A DNA stretch of 8,242 bases from Trueperaceae bacterium (GTDB taxonomy: Bacteria > Deinococcota > Deinococci > Deinococcales > Trueperaceae): the NCBI GenBank assembly GCA_024636105.1, contig JAGXHO010000157.1:1-8242 (forward strand), given 5' to 3'. The notes below the pieces were generated by a model. The model made no database searches and was not told where the DNA came from. It saw only the letters and a list, made by a program, of their open reading frames with translations. Both the position numbers and the translations under genes were made by a program. Shown here piece by piece: positions 1-6,712 of the stretch; position 1 is the first letter of the stretch; every line of letters starts with the position of its first letter.

Positions 1-1
1 G

Positions 2-739
2 CGCGCCCAGCGCGACCTCGCGGCCGCCCGCCTCGCCACGCTGGTCCCGAACGGCGCCCCGCTGGCGCCCTTCGCGCTCGACCCGGTGGTCGGGGTCCCG
101 CCGGACCTAGTGCGCGCCGCCCTCGACGTCGCCCTTGCCGAGGTGGGGGTGCGCAACGCCGAACGCGGCCTGCTCCCGACGGTCGAGGCCGGCTACACCT
201 GGCTGCAAGACGACGGCGCGTCGTTCACCCTCTCGCTCGAGAGCCGGAGCTGGCAGCCGGCCGTCACCTACCAGACGGCGGGGGCCGGTGGGGGCGGCAA
301 CGCCTTCGCCGGCGCGATCCCGAGCACGGCCCAAGCGACGGTGCGCGGGGCGCTGAACGTCGGCGTCGCCTGGACGATCTCCCCGCAGAACGCGCTCGAG
401 GCGGAGGCGGTGCGCCGCCAGCTCGACGCCGCGGTCGCCGGCCTCGAGTCGGCCCACGACCGGGCCCGGCTCGGCCAGCGCGCCCTCGAGACGACGATCG
501 CCACCGCGGCCGACCGCGAAGAGCTCGCCGGCCTCGACCTCGCGCTCCGCACCCTCGAGCGCGACGCCGCCGACGCCCGCTTCGCCGCCGGCGCCATCGG
601 CGAACTCGAACGTCTGCAAGCCCACCTCGGCTGGCGCCGCGCCGCCTTCGCGCTCGCCGCCGCCCGAGTCGAGGCGTTGAACGCCGTGCTCGACACGTAC
701 CTCACCTACGCCCTACCCCCTTCGGAGGTCCTCCCGTGA
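2..739 (+). CDS. TolC-family outer membrane efflux protein (5'-truncated by window edge)
   Basis: The reading frame is open to the left edge, so only the last 245 codons are present; a GTG at 86 lies inside the protein and is unlikely to be the start. The visible part is the second half of a TolC/OEP-type protein, the channel that spans outer membrane and periplasm in RND efflux pumps. After an inter-repeat linker, a helix leads into an LLPTVEAGYTW stretch (fragment residues about 57-67), typical of the helix-to-barrel transition. Alternating polar/hydrophobic strands follow (about 72-93 and 112-127), separated by a Gly-rich loop (about 94-102). Two long Ala/Leu/Arg/Glu helices (about 128-233) close the repeat, containing the family-like RFAAGAIGELERLQAHL. 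The stop TGA (737-739) overlaps the GTG start of the next gene, also TolC-like, and adaptor and RND genes follow, so this is the likely outer-membrane exit duct. Substrate unknown. Assignment rests on architecture and context rather than on a single diagnostic motif. Confidence 0.8.
   Translation, partial: RAQRDLAAARLATLVPNGAPLAPFALDPVVGVPPDLVRAALDVALAEVGVRNAERGLLPTVEAGYTWLQDDGASFTLSLESRSWQPAVTYQTAGAGGGGNAFAGAIPSTAQATVRGALNVGVAWTISPQNALEAEAVRRQLDAAVAGLESAHDRARLGQRALETTIATAADREELAGLDLALRTLERDAADARFAAGAIGELERLQAHLGWRRAAFALAAARVEALNAVLDTYLTYALPPSEVLP
724..729 (+). promoter_or_regulatory. Ribosome binding site GGAGGT for the second TolC-like gene
   Basis: GGAGGT lies 6 nt upstream of the GTG at 736, an optimal spacing, and fixes that GTG as the start although it overlaps the previous stop. 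The site sits inside the end of the upstream gene. The six bases after it start with the complement of the site, so GGAGGTCCTCC (724-734) is self-complementary around its central T. Confidence 0.8.
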
Positions 740-1809
740 CGCCCGCCCCTCGCCGTCGCCCGCACCGCGCGCCGGCTCCGCTCGTCCTGATCGCGATCGC
801 CCTCGCCACGGCCGTCGCGTCCGCCCAGACCGACCCCGTCGCGCTCGACCTCGACGCGGTGCTCGCCGCCCGCGAGGGCCGGGTGGCGGTCGTCACGGCG
901 GCGCTCGACGTCGCCGAAGCCGAGCGCACGCGCACCCGGAGCGACGCCGATCCGCTCGCCCTGAGGCTCGAACGGACCCAGGCCCGCCAGGGGGTCGAAC
1001 TCGCCGGCGCCGAGCTCGCCATGGCGCGCGCGGACACCGCCGTCGAGCTGGTGGGCGCCTGGACGCGCGTCCGCGAGACGATGGCGCAGCTCGCCCTCGC
1101 CGAAGGGGCGCGCGACCTGACCGCCCGCGCCCTCGACGTAGCGCGGCTGCGCTTCGAGCGCGGCAGCGCGACCCAGCTCGACGTCGCCGAGGCCGCGACC
1201 GACCTCGCCGACAGCGAGGCGAGCGTCGCCGCGGCCCGCGACGGCCTCGCGCTCGCGCGCGCCGACCTCGTCGGGGTCGTAGGGCGCGACGCCACGGTCG
1301 ACGCCGCGCCGATCGACCGTGCCCGGCTCGACCGACCGCTGCCCGACGACGCCACCCTCGACGCCGCCGTCGCCGGCCTCCCTTCGTACCTGCAGGTCGC
1401 CCACGGCGCCGAGCTCGCCGCGATCGCCGTGGATCTGCTCGACCCGAGCTTCGCGGCCCAGGCGCAGATCGACCAGGCCCGCACCCAGCTCGCGCAAGCA
1501 GAAGCCGGCCTGGGCGAGGTCGCCCGCGGCTTGGGGTTGCGCGCGCGAGCGCTGCGAAACGCGGTCGCGAGCGCGGCCGACCGCGACCGCATCGCCCGCG
1601 AAGCGCTCGGCCAAGCGGAGGAGCGCCTGGCGATCGAGGAGCGGCGGCTCGAGGCCGGGCTCGTCGCCGACCTCGCGGTCGCGCAGGTGCGCCTGAGCGT
1701 CGACCAAGCGCGGCTGGCGGTCCTCCAGACGGAGCACGGCCTGCTGCGCGCCTGGCTCGAGCTCGAGGCCGGCACGCTGCTCGACCTGGGGGTCGGTCGT
1801 GGCTTCTGA
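736..1809 (+). CDS. TolC-like periplasmic protein, apparently lacking beta-barrel strands
   Basis: 357-residue protein with a Sec-type signal: Arg-rich n-region (residues 1-11), hydrophobic core (about 15-27) and ASA cleavage site before Q31. The rest reads as two alpha-hairpin repeats of the TolC/OEP family. The first has the hallmark RFERGSATQLDVAEAATDL (residues 139-157); the second has RRLEAGLVADLAVAQVRL (303-320). Canonical family members are about 420-490 residues and carry two strand pairs, one per repeat. Here the places where strands should be are short and helix-like: about residues 63-80 in repeat 1 and LLDPSFAAQ (234-242) in repeat 2. Residues 250-284 align without gaps to the last helices of the upstream gene (about 15 of 35 identical by my hand alignment), so the two are paralogues. 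Start GTG 736 is chosen for its GGAGGT site and the 4-nt overlap. Role is inferred: periplasmic partner or tunnel-extending subunit of the efflux complex rather than an outer-membrane pore. It could also be a divergent OMF whose strands I do not recognise. Confidence 0.75.
   Translation: MTPAPRRRPHRAPAPLVLIAIALATAVASAQTDPVALDLDAVLAAREGRVAVVTAALDVAEAERTRTRSDADPLALRLERTQARQGVELAGAELAMARADTAVELVGAWTRVRETMAQLALAEGARDLTARALDVARLRFERGSATQLDVAEAATDLADSEASVAAARDGLALARADLVGVVGRDATVDAAPIDRARLDRPLPDDATLDAAVAGLPSYLQVAHGAELAAIAVDLLDPSFAAQAQIDQARTQLAQAEAGLGEVARGLGLRARALRNAVASAADRDRIAREALGQAEERLAIEERRLEAGLVADLAVAQVRLSVDQARLAVLQTEHGLLRAWLELEAGTLLDLGVGRGF
1788..1793 (+). promoter_or_regulatory. Weak G-rich ribosome binding site for the adaptor gene
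   Basis: GGGGGT lies 5 nt before the GTG at 1799, within the end of the upstream gene. It is a poor Shine-Dalgarno match, so initiation probably relies partly on translational coupling through the 11-nt gene overlap. No other ATG, GTG or TTG occurs in frame between 1799 and the lipobox, which supports this start. Confidence 0.45.
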
Positions 1810-3112
1810 CGCCCGCGAAGCGCGCGGCGCCGGCGCCCTAGGTCGCGGAGCCCTAGGTCGCGGCGCCCTGCTCCTCGCCATCGCCTCGATCGCGCTCCTC
1901 GCGGCCTGCGGTGGCGGTGGCGAGGGTCCCGTGGAGGCCGGCGCCACGACGACCGCGGCCGCGCCCGAGACCGCCCGCGCGGTCCGCGCGTCCCCGGTCC
2001 TGCGCGACGCGATCGTCGCGACCCGCAGCGCCTCCGTCACCATCCGCCCCTCGCAGGAGAGCCGCGTCGCTTCGGGTGCCTCCGGGCGCGTCCTGGAGGT
2101 CGTGGCGCGCGAAGGCACGCGCGTGGCGACCGGCGACGCGCTCGTCCGGCTCGACGACACGGGGGCCCGAGCCAACCTCGACGCCGCCGAGCTCGCGGTC
2201 GCGCAGGCACGCATCAACCTCGATCGCGCCCGGCGCTCGACCGACGGCGCGGTGGCGCAAGCCGCCGCTGGCGCGCGCACCGCAGCGCAGGCGCTTGCGA
2301 ACGTCGACCGGCAGCTGGCCGAGCTCGAGGCGCTCCTCGGCCTCGGGGCGGTCGCGGCGTCGGACGTCGACGCCCTGCGCGCCCAGCGCTCGCAAGCGGA
2401 GGGCGCCGACCTGCAGGCCCGCGATGCGGTCGAACGCGCCGGCCGCGCCGAGTCCGAGGACCTCGCGCTCCTCGAGCTGCAGCTCTCCCAAGCGGAGCTC
2501 CAGCGGCGCACCGCCCGCGAAGGGCTCGACGAGACCGTCGTGCGGGCGCCGTTCGACGGCGAGGTGGCGCAGACCTTCGTCGAGACCGGCGAGTTCGTGG
2601 GCGCCGGCAGCCCGGTGGTGCGGCTGCTGGGCGTCGGCCCGCAGGACGCCTCCTTCACGGTCGCCCCCGAGGAGGCGGCCGCGGTCGAGGCCCTCGGCGT
2701 GGTCGACATCCTCACCGGCTCGGGCACCGTGCGCGCGACGATCACGCGCCTCGAGCGGCTCGCCGAGCAGGCGCGGCTCGTGACGGTGCTCGCGCAGATC
2801 GACCCCAACGCGCCGCGGTTGCCGTCCGGCACGCTCGCCGAGGTGCGCTACACGGTGCCGCTCGGCGCCGGGCTGCTCGTCCCCTCGGGCGCGCTCGCCG
2901 CCGACGCCGGGCGCAGCTACGTGTACGCCGTCGTGGACGAGCCCGACGGCGCGGTCGCCCGCCGCCTGGAGGTGCGCGTCGTGGCCGAGGCTGCGAACGT
3001 GGCCGTCGTCGAGTCGGTGGTGGACGGCGCCCTCGCCAAGGGCGCGCTCGTGATCGCCCCGCGGCCGCTCGACGTGCGCGACGGCACCCCCGTGCGCGTG
3101 ATCGGCGAGTAG
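1799..3112 (+). CDS. RND efflux periplasmic adaptor (membrane fusion) lipoprotein
   Basis: 437-residue periplasmic adaptor of the HlyD/AcrA family, which bridges the RND permease and the TolC-type channel. Residues 1-37 form a lipoprotein signal: Arg-containing n-region, hydrophobic stretch 23-36 and lipobox LAAC with C37, followed by a Gly-rich linker, so the mature protein should be lipid-anchored. The first half-lipoyl motif is GRVLEVVAREGTRVATGDAL (residues 96-115). A long Ala/Arg/Glu coiled-coil hairpin follows (about 121-245), and the second half-lipoyl motif is VRAPFDGEVAQTFVETGEFV (248-267). A beta-barrel domain (about 280-360) with LPSGTLAEVRYTVP and a membrane-proximal domain (about 361-437) complete it. 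Length and domain order are normal for the family. The hairpin tip (about 171-191) lacks the Arg and Ser of the usual tip motif by my alignment. The gene overlaps the upstream one by 11 nt and ends 3 nt before the RND gene, so all act in one complex. Substrate cannot be read from the sequence. Confidence 0.93.
   Translation: MASDAREARGAGALGRGALGRGALLLAIASIALLAACGGGGEGPVEAGATTTAAAPETARAVRASPVLRDAIVATRSASVTIRPSQESRVASGASGRVLEVVAREGTRVATGDALVRLDDTGARANLDAAELAVAQARINLDRARRSTDGAVAQAAAGARTAAQALANVDRQLAELEALLGLGAVAASDVDALRAQRSQAEGADLQARDAVERAGRAESEDLALLELQLSQAELQRRTAREGLDETVVRAPFDGEVAQTFVETGEFVGAGSPVVRLLGVGPQDASFTVAPEEAAAVEALGVVDILTGSGTVRATITRLERLAEQARLVTVLAQIDPNAPRLPSGTLAEVRYTVPLGAGLLVPSGALAADAGRSYVYAVVDEPDGAVARRLEVRVVAEAANVAVVESVVDGALAKGALVIAPRPLDVRDGTPVRVIGE
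1832..1870 (+). repeat. 15-bp tandem repeat in the adaptor signal peptide
   Basis: Two 15-nt units (1832-1846 and 1847-1861) differing at one base are followed by a partial third copy (1862-1870). They encode GALGR, GALGR and GAL in the n-region of the lipoprotein signal, just before its hydrophobic core. Each full unit contains CCTAGG. The repeat keeps the reading frame, so copy-number change would lengthen or shorten the cytoplasmic, positively charged end of the signal without a frameshift. Confidence 0.85.
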
Positions 3113-3115
3113 AGC

Positions 3116-6100
3116 GTGATCAAGCTCGTCGCCTTCTTCGTCGAGCGCTGGGTGTTCGCGCTCGCCATCTTCCTGGCCGTGGCGTTCTTCGGCCTCTCGG
3201 CGGGCACCCGCATCGGCGTCGACCTGCTGCCGGAGTTCGAGTTCCCCATCGTCGCCGTGAACGTCAGCTATCCCGGCGCGGGCGCGGCCGAGACCGCGCA
3301 GCAGCTCGCCGAGCCCATCGAGGACGCGGTCGCCCGGCTGGCCGGCGTCACCGACGTCAGCTCCTTCAGCGGCGAGGGCTTCTCGTTCGTCATCGTGCAG
3401 TTCGTCTTCGGCACCTCGCTCGACCAGGCCGCCATCGACGTCAAGCAGGCCACCGACGCGATCGCTTCCTCGCTGCCCGAGGACGCCGGCGACCCCAGGA
3501 TCCAGAAGTTCGACCCGAACGACCAGCCGATCATGAACCTGGCGCTCGTCGCCCCGGGCGTTGACCTGCTCGAGGTCGAGCGCGTCGCCCGCGATCGGGT
3601 GGAGGCTCGGCTGCAGTCGACCGACGGCATCGCCGCGATCACCACGCTCGGTCCGGTCACGCGCGAGATCCAGGTGCTGCTCGACCCGGCCCGGCTGCGT
3701 GCCCTGGGGCTCACGCCGAGCCAGGTGGCCGGTGCGCTCCGCGCGGGCGCGGCCACGGTGCCGGCGGGCGCGATCGAGGTGGGTGGCGAGCGGATCCTGC
3801 TCTCCGTGCGGCGAACGCCGGCCGACGCCGGGGACGTCGCGACCACCTTCATCGACAGCGCTCGCGGGCTCACCGCCGTCGACGTCGCGACGGTCCGCGA
3901 CACGATCGCCGACGCCGAGCGCTTCGTGCGCCTCGACGGCGAGCCGGCCGTGCTCATGGAGGTGCGCAAGGCGTCGGGCGCGAACTCGGTGAGCGCCGCG
4001 CGCGGCCTCAAGGCGGCGATGGCCGACCTCGACCTGCCCGACGGCTACGAGCTGCGCATCGTCGGCGACACGACCGTCTTCATCGAGAACTCCGTGTTCG
4101 ACACGGTCAACGAGACGCTGCTCGCGGTCGCCGCGGTCGCGCTCATCGTGCTGCTGTTCGTCGGCCGATTGGGGTCGACCTTCTCGGTGGTGCTCGCCAT
4201 CCCGATCACGATCACCGGCGCGGTGCTCATCTTCGGCTTGCTGGGCTTCACCTTCAACACGGTCACGCTGCTCGCGATCACGGTCGCGGTGGGGCTGGTG
4301 GTGGACGACTCGATCGTCATCGCGGAGAACGTCGAGCGCTACCGAGCGATGGGGGCGAACCTCAAGGAGGCGGTGTTCAAGGGGGCCGGCGAGGTCGCCG
4401 TGGCGGTGCTCACCGCCACCCTGTCGCTGCTCGCGGTGTTCGTGCCGATCGCCTTCCTGCCGGGCGTCATCGGCCAGTTCTTCAGCCAGTTCGGGCTCTC
4501 GCTCGCGGCGACCATCTTCGTCTCGTACCTCGAGGCGATGTTCTTCCTCACCGTCCGGCTCGCGTACCTGCCCAACCCGCTCCCCCCCACCTGGCGGGCC
4601 ATCGGACCGGCGCTGGGCGCGCTGCGCCCCGACGCGCGGTGGACGGTGCGGCAATGGGCGCGCGCGCGCACCTACCTCGGGGCCGGCGCCCTGGCCGTCG
4701 TGGCCGGAGCCGCGGTGGCCCAGGGCTGGACGTCCGCGGCGGTCCTCGCGTGGCCGGCGACCGTTCCGGTGGGCGCCGCGGTGGCGGGGGTCCTCGTCGT
4801 GGCGCTCGCCGCGCTGCTGCCGCCGGTGCTTGGTGCGCTGCGCTACGCGGGCCGGCTGGCCGGGGTGCTGGTGGGTGCGGCGCTGCGGGCCGGGCACGAG
4901 GCGACCGACGCGGGCGTGACGTGGCTGCGCGAGCGCTACGCGGGGGCGCTCGGCTGGGTGCTCGACCGCGCCACGGGCACGCTCGTCGTCGCCGCCCTGC
5001 TGGTGGCGAGCCTCGGCGTGGTGTTCCCCCGGATCAGCTTCAACTTCGTCTCGCCCGTCGACGCCGGCCAGGTGGCCGTGCGCCTCGAGCTGCCGCCGGG
5101 CACCCCGCTCGACCGCACCGACGCGGTCGCGGCGCTCGCCGAAGCGGTCGTCCGCGCGCACCCCGACGTCGCCACGACCCTCACCAACGTCGGCAGTGGC
5201 GGCGCCTTCGGCAACGCCAGCGCCGTGAACGCGAACCTGCAGCTCGAGATCGCGCGCGACCGCGGCGCCTCGTCCTTCGCCGTAGCCGACGAACTGCGGC
5301 CCTTGGTGGAGGCGGCCGTGGCCGCGTACCCCGAGGCCCGCGTCACCGTCGGCGCCGACGACGGCGGCGCCGTGCCGGTCGCCACCGGCCTCGAGCTCAC
5401 CCTGATCGGTGCCGACCGCGCGCTGCTCGAGCAGCGCGACCAGCTGGCTCGCGACGTGATGGCGACCAGCCCGTGGCTGCGCGACGTCCGTTCGAGCCTC
5501 GAGGGGAGCGTCGTCGAGCGGGTCTTCGAGGTCAACCCGGCGGCCCTCTCGGGCACGGGCCTCACGGTCGCGGAGGTGGCCGGCACCCTGCGCGCGTACA
5601 ACGTCGGCGTCAGCGCGGGCAACGTCCGCGACGGCGGCGACGAGACGCCGATCGTGGTGAAGGTCGACCCGCGGGCGGTGGCCGACGAGCAGACGCTGCT
5701 GTCGCTCCCGGTGTTCGCGCCCGCGCTGCGGTCGTTCCTGCCGCTGTCGGCGCTCGGCGCCTTCGAGCTGCGGGCCGCGCCGGTGTCGGTCGACCGCGCC
5801 GCCCAGGCCTACGTCGCGAACCTGTCGGCGGAGATCGTCGAGGGTTCGCCGGGGCAGTTCCAGGTGCGCTCCCAGATCGAGGAGGCGTTCGCGACCGCCG
5901 GCGTCACCGATCGCGACGTGCAGGTCACGGCCGGCATCGGCCCCGACCTGCTCGGCGACCTGGTCTTCTACGGCCCGATCGCCTTCGCGCTGGCGCTGCT
6001 GCTCAACTACCTGGTGATCGCCAGCCAGTTCAACAACCTCAAGTACCCGCTGTACTTGCTGTTGACCGTGCCGCTGGCGCTGGTCGGCGCCATCTGGCTG

Positions 6101-6526
6101 TTCTTCCTGACCGGCAGCTCGCTCGACGTGATCAGCGTGCTGGGCGTGGTGATCCTGATCGGCTTGGTGACCAAGAACGCCATCCTGCTCCTCGACGTCG
6201 TCATGACCCAGGTGCAGGAGGGGGAGGCGCTGCGCGACGCGCTCGTGCGCGCGGGCCGCCTGCGGCTCAGGCCGATCCTGATGACCGCGCTCACGGTGGT
6301 CATCATCTCGGTCCCGCTGCTGCTCGGCTTCGGAGAAGGCAACGAGTTCCGGCGCCCGCTGGGCCTGGTGATCTTGGGTGGGGTGGTGTCGTCGACGTTC
6401 CTGACGCTGTTCGTGGTGCCGGCGGCGTTCTACCGCTTCGAGCGCAAGCGCTTCGACGCCCGCGGCGCGGAGGCTTCCGCGGCGGCGCCGGCGATGACCG
6501 TGGCCGTCTCGACACCCAAAGATTAG
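3116..6526 (+). CDS. RND-family multidrug-type efflux permease (HAE1/AcrB-like)
   Basis: 1136-residue inner-membrane proton/substrate antiporter subunit, the engine of the tripartite pump. TM1 is at about 12-30, followed by the HAE1-typical LLPEFEFPIVAVNVSYPGA (37-55) and the first porter domain (to about 325). TM2-TM6 lie at about 331-350, 355-376, 381-402, 426-447 and 459-483. TM4 carries GLVVDDSIVIAENVER with the proton-relay pair D397/D398. TM7 is at about 621-638, the second porter domain at about 640-940, and TM8-TM12 at about 945-969, 977-1000, 1003-1029, 1052-1072 and 1081-1103. K1020 (TKNAILLLD), R1050 and T1057 (RPILMT) correspond to AcrB K940, R971 and T978, so the relay is intact. 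The protein is about 80-100 residues longer than AcrB, explained by an insertion between TM6 and TM7 (about residues 487-605) with extra hydrophobic stretches. Start GTG 3116 lies 3 nt after the adaptor stop with no clear Shine-Dalgarno, implying coupled translation; the N-terminus matches family norms. Substrate class unknown. Confidence 0.95.
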   Translation: MIKLVAFFVERWVFALAIFLAVAFFGLSAGTRIGVDLLPEFEFPIVAVNVSYPGAGAAETAQQLAEPIEDAVARLAGVTDVSSFSGEGFSFVIVQFVFGTSLDQAAIDVKQATDAIASSLPEDAGDPRIQKFDPNDQPIMNLALVAPGVDLLEVERVARDRVEARLQSTDGIAAITTLGPVTREIQVLLDPARLRALGLTPSQVAGALRAGAATVPAGAIEVGGERILLSVRRTPADAGDVATTFIDSARGLTAVDVATVRDTIADAERFVRLDGEPAVLMEVRKASGANSVSAARGLKAAMADLDLPDGYELRIVGDTTVFIENSVFDTVNETLLAVAAVALIVLLFVGRLGSTFSVVLAIPITITGAVLIFGLLGFTFNTVTLLAITVAVGLVVDDSIVIAENVERYRAMGANLKEAVFKGAGEVAVAVLTATLSLLAVFVPIAFLPGVIGQFFSQFGLSLAATIFVSYLEAMFFLTVRLAYLPNPLPPTWRAIGPALGALRPDARWTVRQWARARTYLGAGALAVVAGAAVAQGWTSAAVLAWPATVPVGAAVAGVLVVALAALLPPVLGALRYAGRLAGVLVGAALRAGHEATDAGVTWLRERYAGALGWVLDRATGTLVVAALLVASLGVVFPRISFNFVSPVDAGQVAVRLELPPGTPLDRTDAVAALAEAVVRAHPDVATTLTNVGSGGAFGNASAVNANLQLEIARDRGASSFAVADELRPLVEAAVAAYPEARVTVGADDGGAVPVATGLELTLIGADRALLEQRDQLARDVMATSPWLRDVRSSLEGSVVERVFEVNPAALSGTGLTVAEVAGTLRAYNVGVSAGNVRDGGDETPIVVKVDPRAVADEQTLLSLPVFAPALRSFLPLSALGAFELRAAPVSVDRAAQAYVANLSAEIVEGSPGQFQVRSQIEEAFATAGVTDRDVQVTAGIGPDLLGDLVFYGPIAFALALLLNYLVIASQFNNLKYPLYLLLTVPLALVGAIWLFFLTGSSLDVISVLGVVILIGLVTKNAILLLDVVMTQVQEGEALRDALVRAGRLRLRPILMTALTVVIISVPLLLGFGEGNEFRRPLGLVILGGVVSSTFLTLFVVPAAFYRFERKRFDARGAEASAAAPAMTVAVSTPKD

Positions 6527-6533
6527 CCTAATC
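6521..6533. repeat. Palindrome GATTAGCCTAATC over the RND stop codon
   Basis: Perfect inverted repeat with 6-bp arms and one central base; the TAG stop (6524-6526) lies in the left arm. It is AT-rich relative to its surroundings. It could be a small operator-like site or the foot of a 3' structure. Nothing in the sequence identifies a binding protein. Confidence 0.6.
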
Positions 6534-6539
6534 GATTTC

Positions 6540-6589
6540 GGGCCGGGCTGTCGATGAAGTGGGCACCACTTCGAGCGACGCCCCGGCCC
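6540..6589 (+). terminator. Long imperfect hairpin after the efflux operon, candidate terminator
   Basis: Starting 14 nt after the RND stop: GGGCCGGG (6540-6547) pairs with CCCGGCCC (6582-6589), GTCG (6550-6553) with CGAC (6576-6579), and GAAGTGG (6556-6562) with CCACTTC (6566-6572), leaving a 3-nt GCA loop. That is 19 Watson-Crick pairs with two small internal loops. No T-run follows on either strand, so it is not a textbook intrinsic terminator. It may end the efflux transcript without a U-tract or with Rho, or protect the 3' end. Confidence 0.55.
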
Positions 6590-6602
6590 TACGATTGCAG
6601 AC

Positions 6603-6646
6603 GAAAGGAGGTCCGTGATCGATTCAAACGAAGATCACCGCCTTTC
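6603..6646. other. Hairpin enclosing a perfect Shine-Dalgarno-like sequence
   Basis: GAAAGG (6603-6608) pairs with CCTTTC (6641-6646), and GTGATC (6615-6620) with GATCAC (6633-6638), with an unequal internal loop and a 12-nt apical loop. The left arm overlaps AAAGGAGGT (6604-6612). The two 6-bp helices are stacked in order, which makes chance less likely than for one helix, but pairing is not proven. Confidence 0.4.
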
Positions 6647-6670
6647 AGACGACGTCCGCGGCCACTAGAG

Positions 6671-6712
6671 GCTCACCGGGTACGCACCCTGAGTACAGGG
6701 TTCCCACCGAGC
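6671..6712. other. Third intergenic hairpin with AGTA loop
   Basis: GCTC (6671-6674) pairs with GAGC (6709-6712), GGG (6678-6680) with CCC (6703-6705), and ACCCTG (6686-6691) with CAGGGT (6696-6701). A symmetric ACC/ACC internal loop and a small asymmetric loop separate the helices; the apical loop is AGTA. No T-run follows. It could be part of a structured RNA with the two upstream hairpins. Confidence 0.4.

Noticed and set aside
86..88. GTG as start codon of the first TolC-like gene
   Set aside because: The frame continues open upstream to the window edge with helix-like sequence fitting the family, and no ribosome site precedes this GTG.
706..2832. A 708-codon Arg/Ser/Ala-rich open frame on the - strand
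   Set aside because: Low-complexity composition typical of a shadow frame, overlapping real TolC-like and adaptor genes on the + strand.
1853..5161. A 1102-codon open frame on the - strand antisense to the adaptor and RND genes
   Set aside because: It is extremely rich in Arg, His, Asp, Glu and Gly with no domain pattern, and lies opposite two clearly functional genes. Long stop-free antisense frames are expected in DNA with this GC3 bias.
4639..6531. A 630-codon Arg/Gly-rich open frame on the + strand inside the RND gene
   Set aside because: Out of frame with the RND permease, whose conserved motifs continue across the whole interval; composition is that of a shadow frame.
6590..6595. TACGAT as a possible -10 box
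   Set aside because: No acceptable -35 box at 16-18 bp upstream, and it lies next to the strong hairpin arm; not enough to call a promoter.
6601..6620. GACGAAAGGAGGTCCG loosely resembling the 5' P4 region of RNase P RNA
   Set aside because: The partner 3' conserved region (ACAGAACCCGGCTTA-like) is absent and the gap is too short for a full RNase P RNA.
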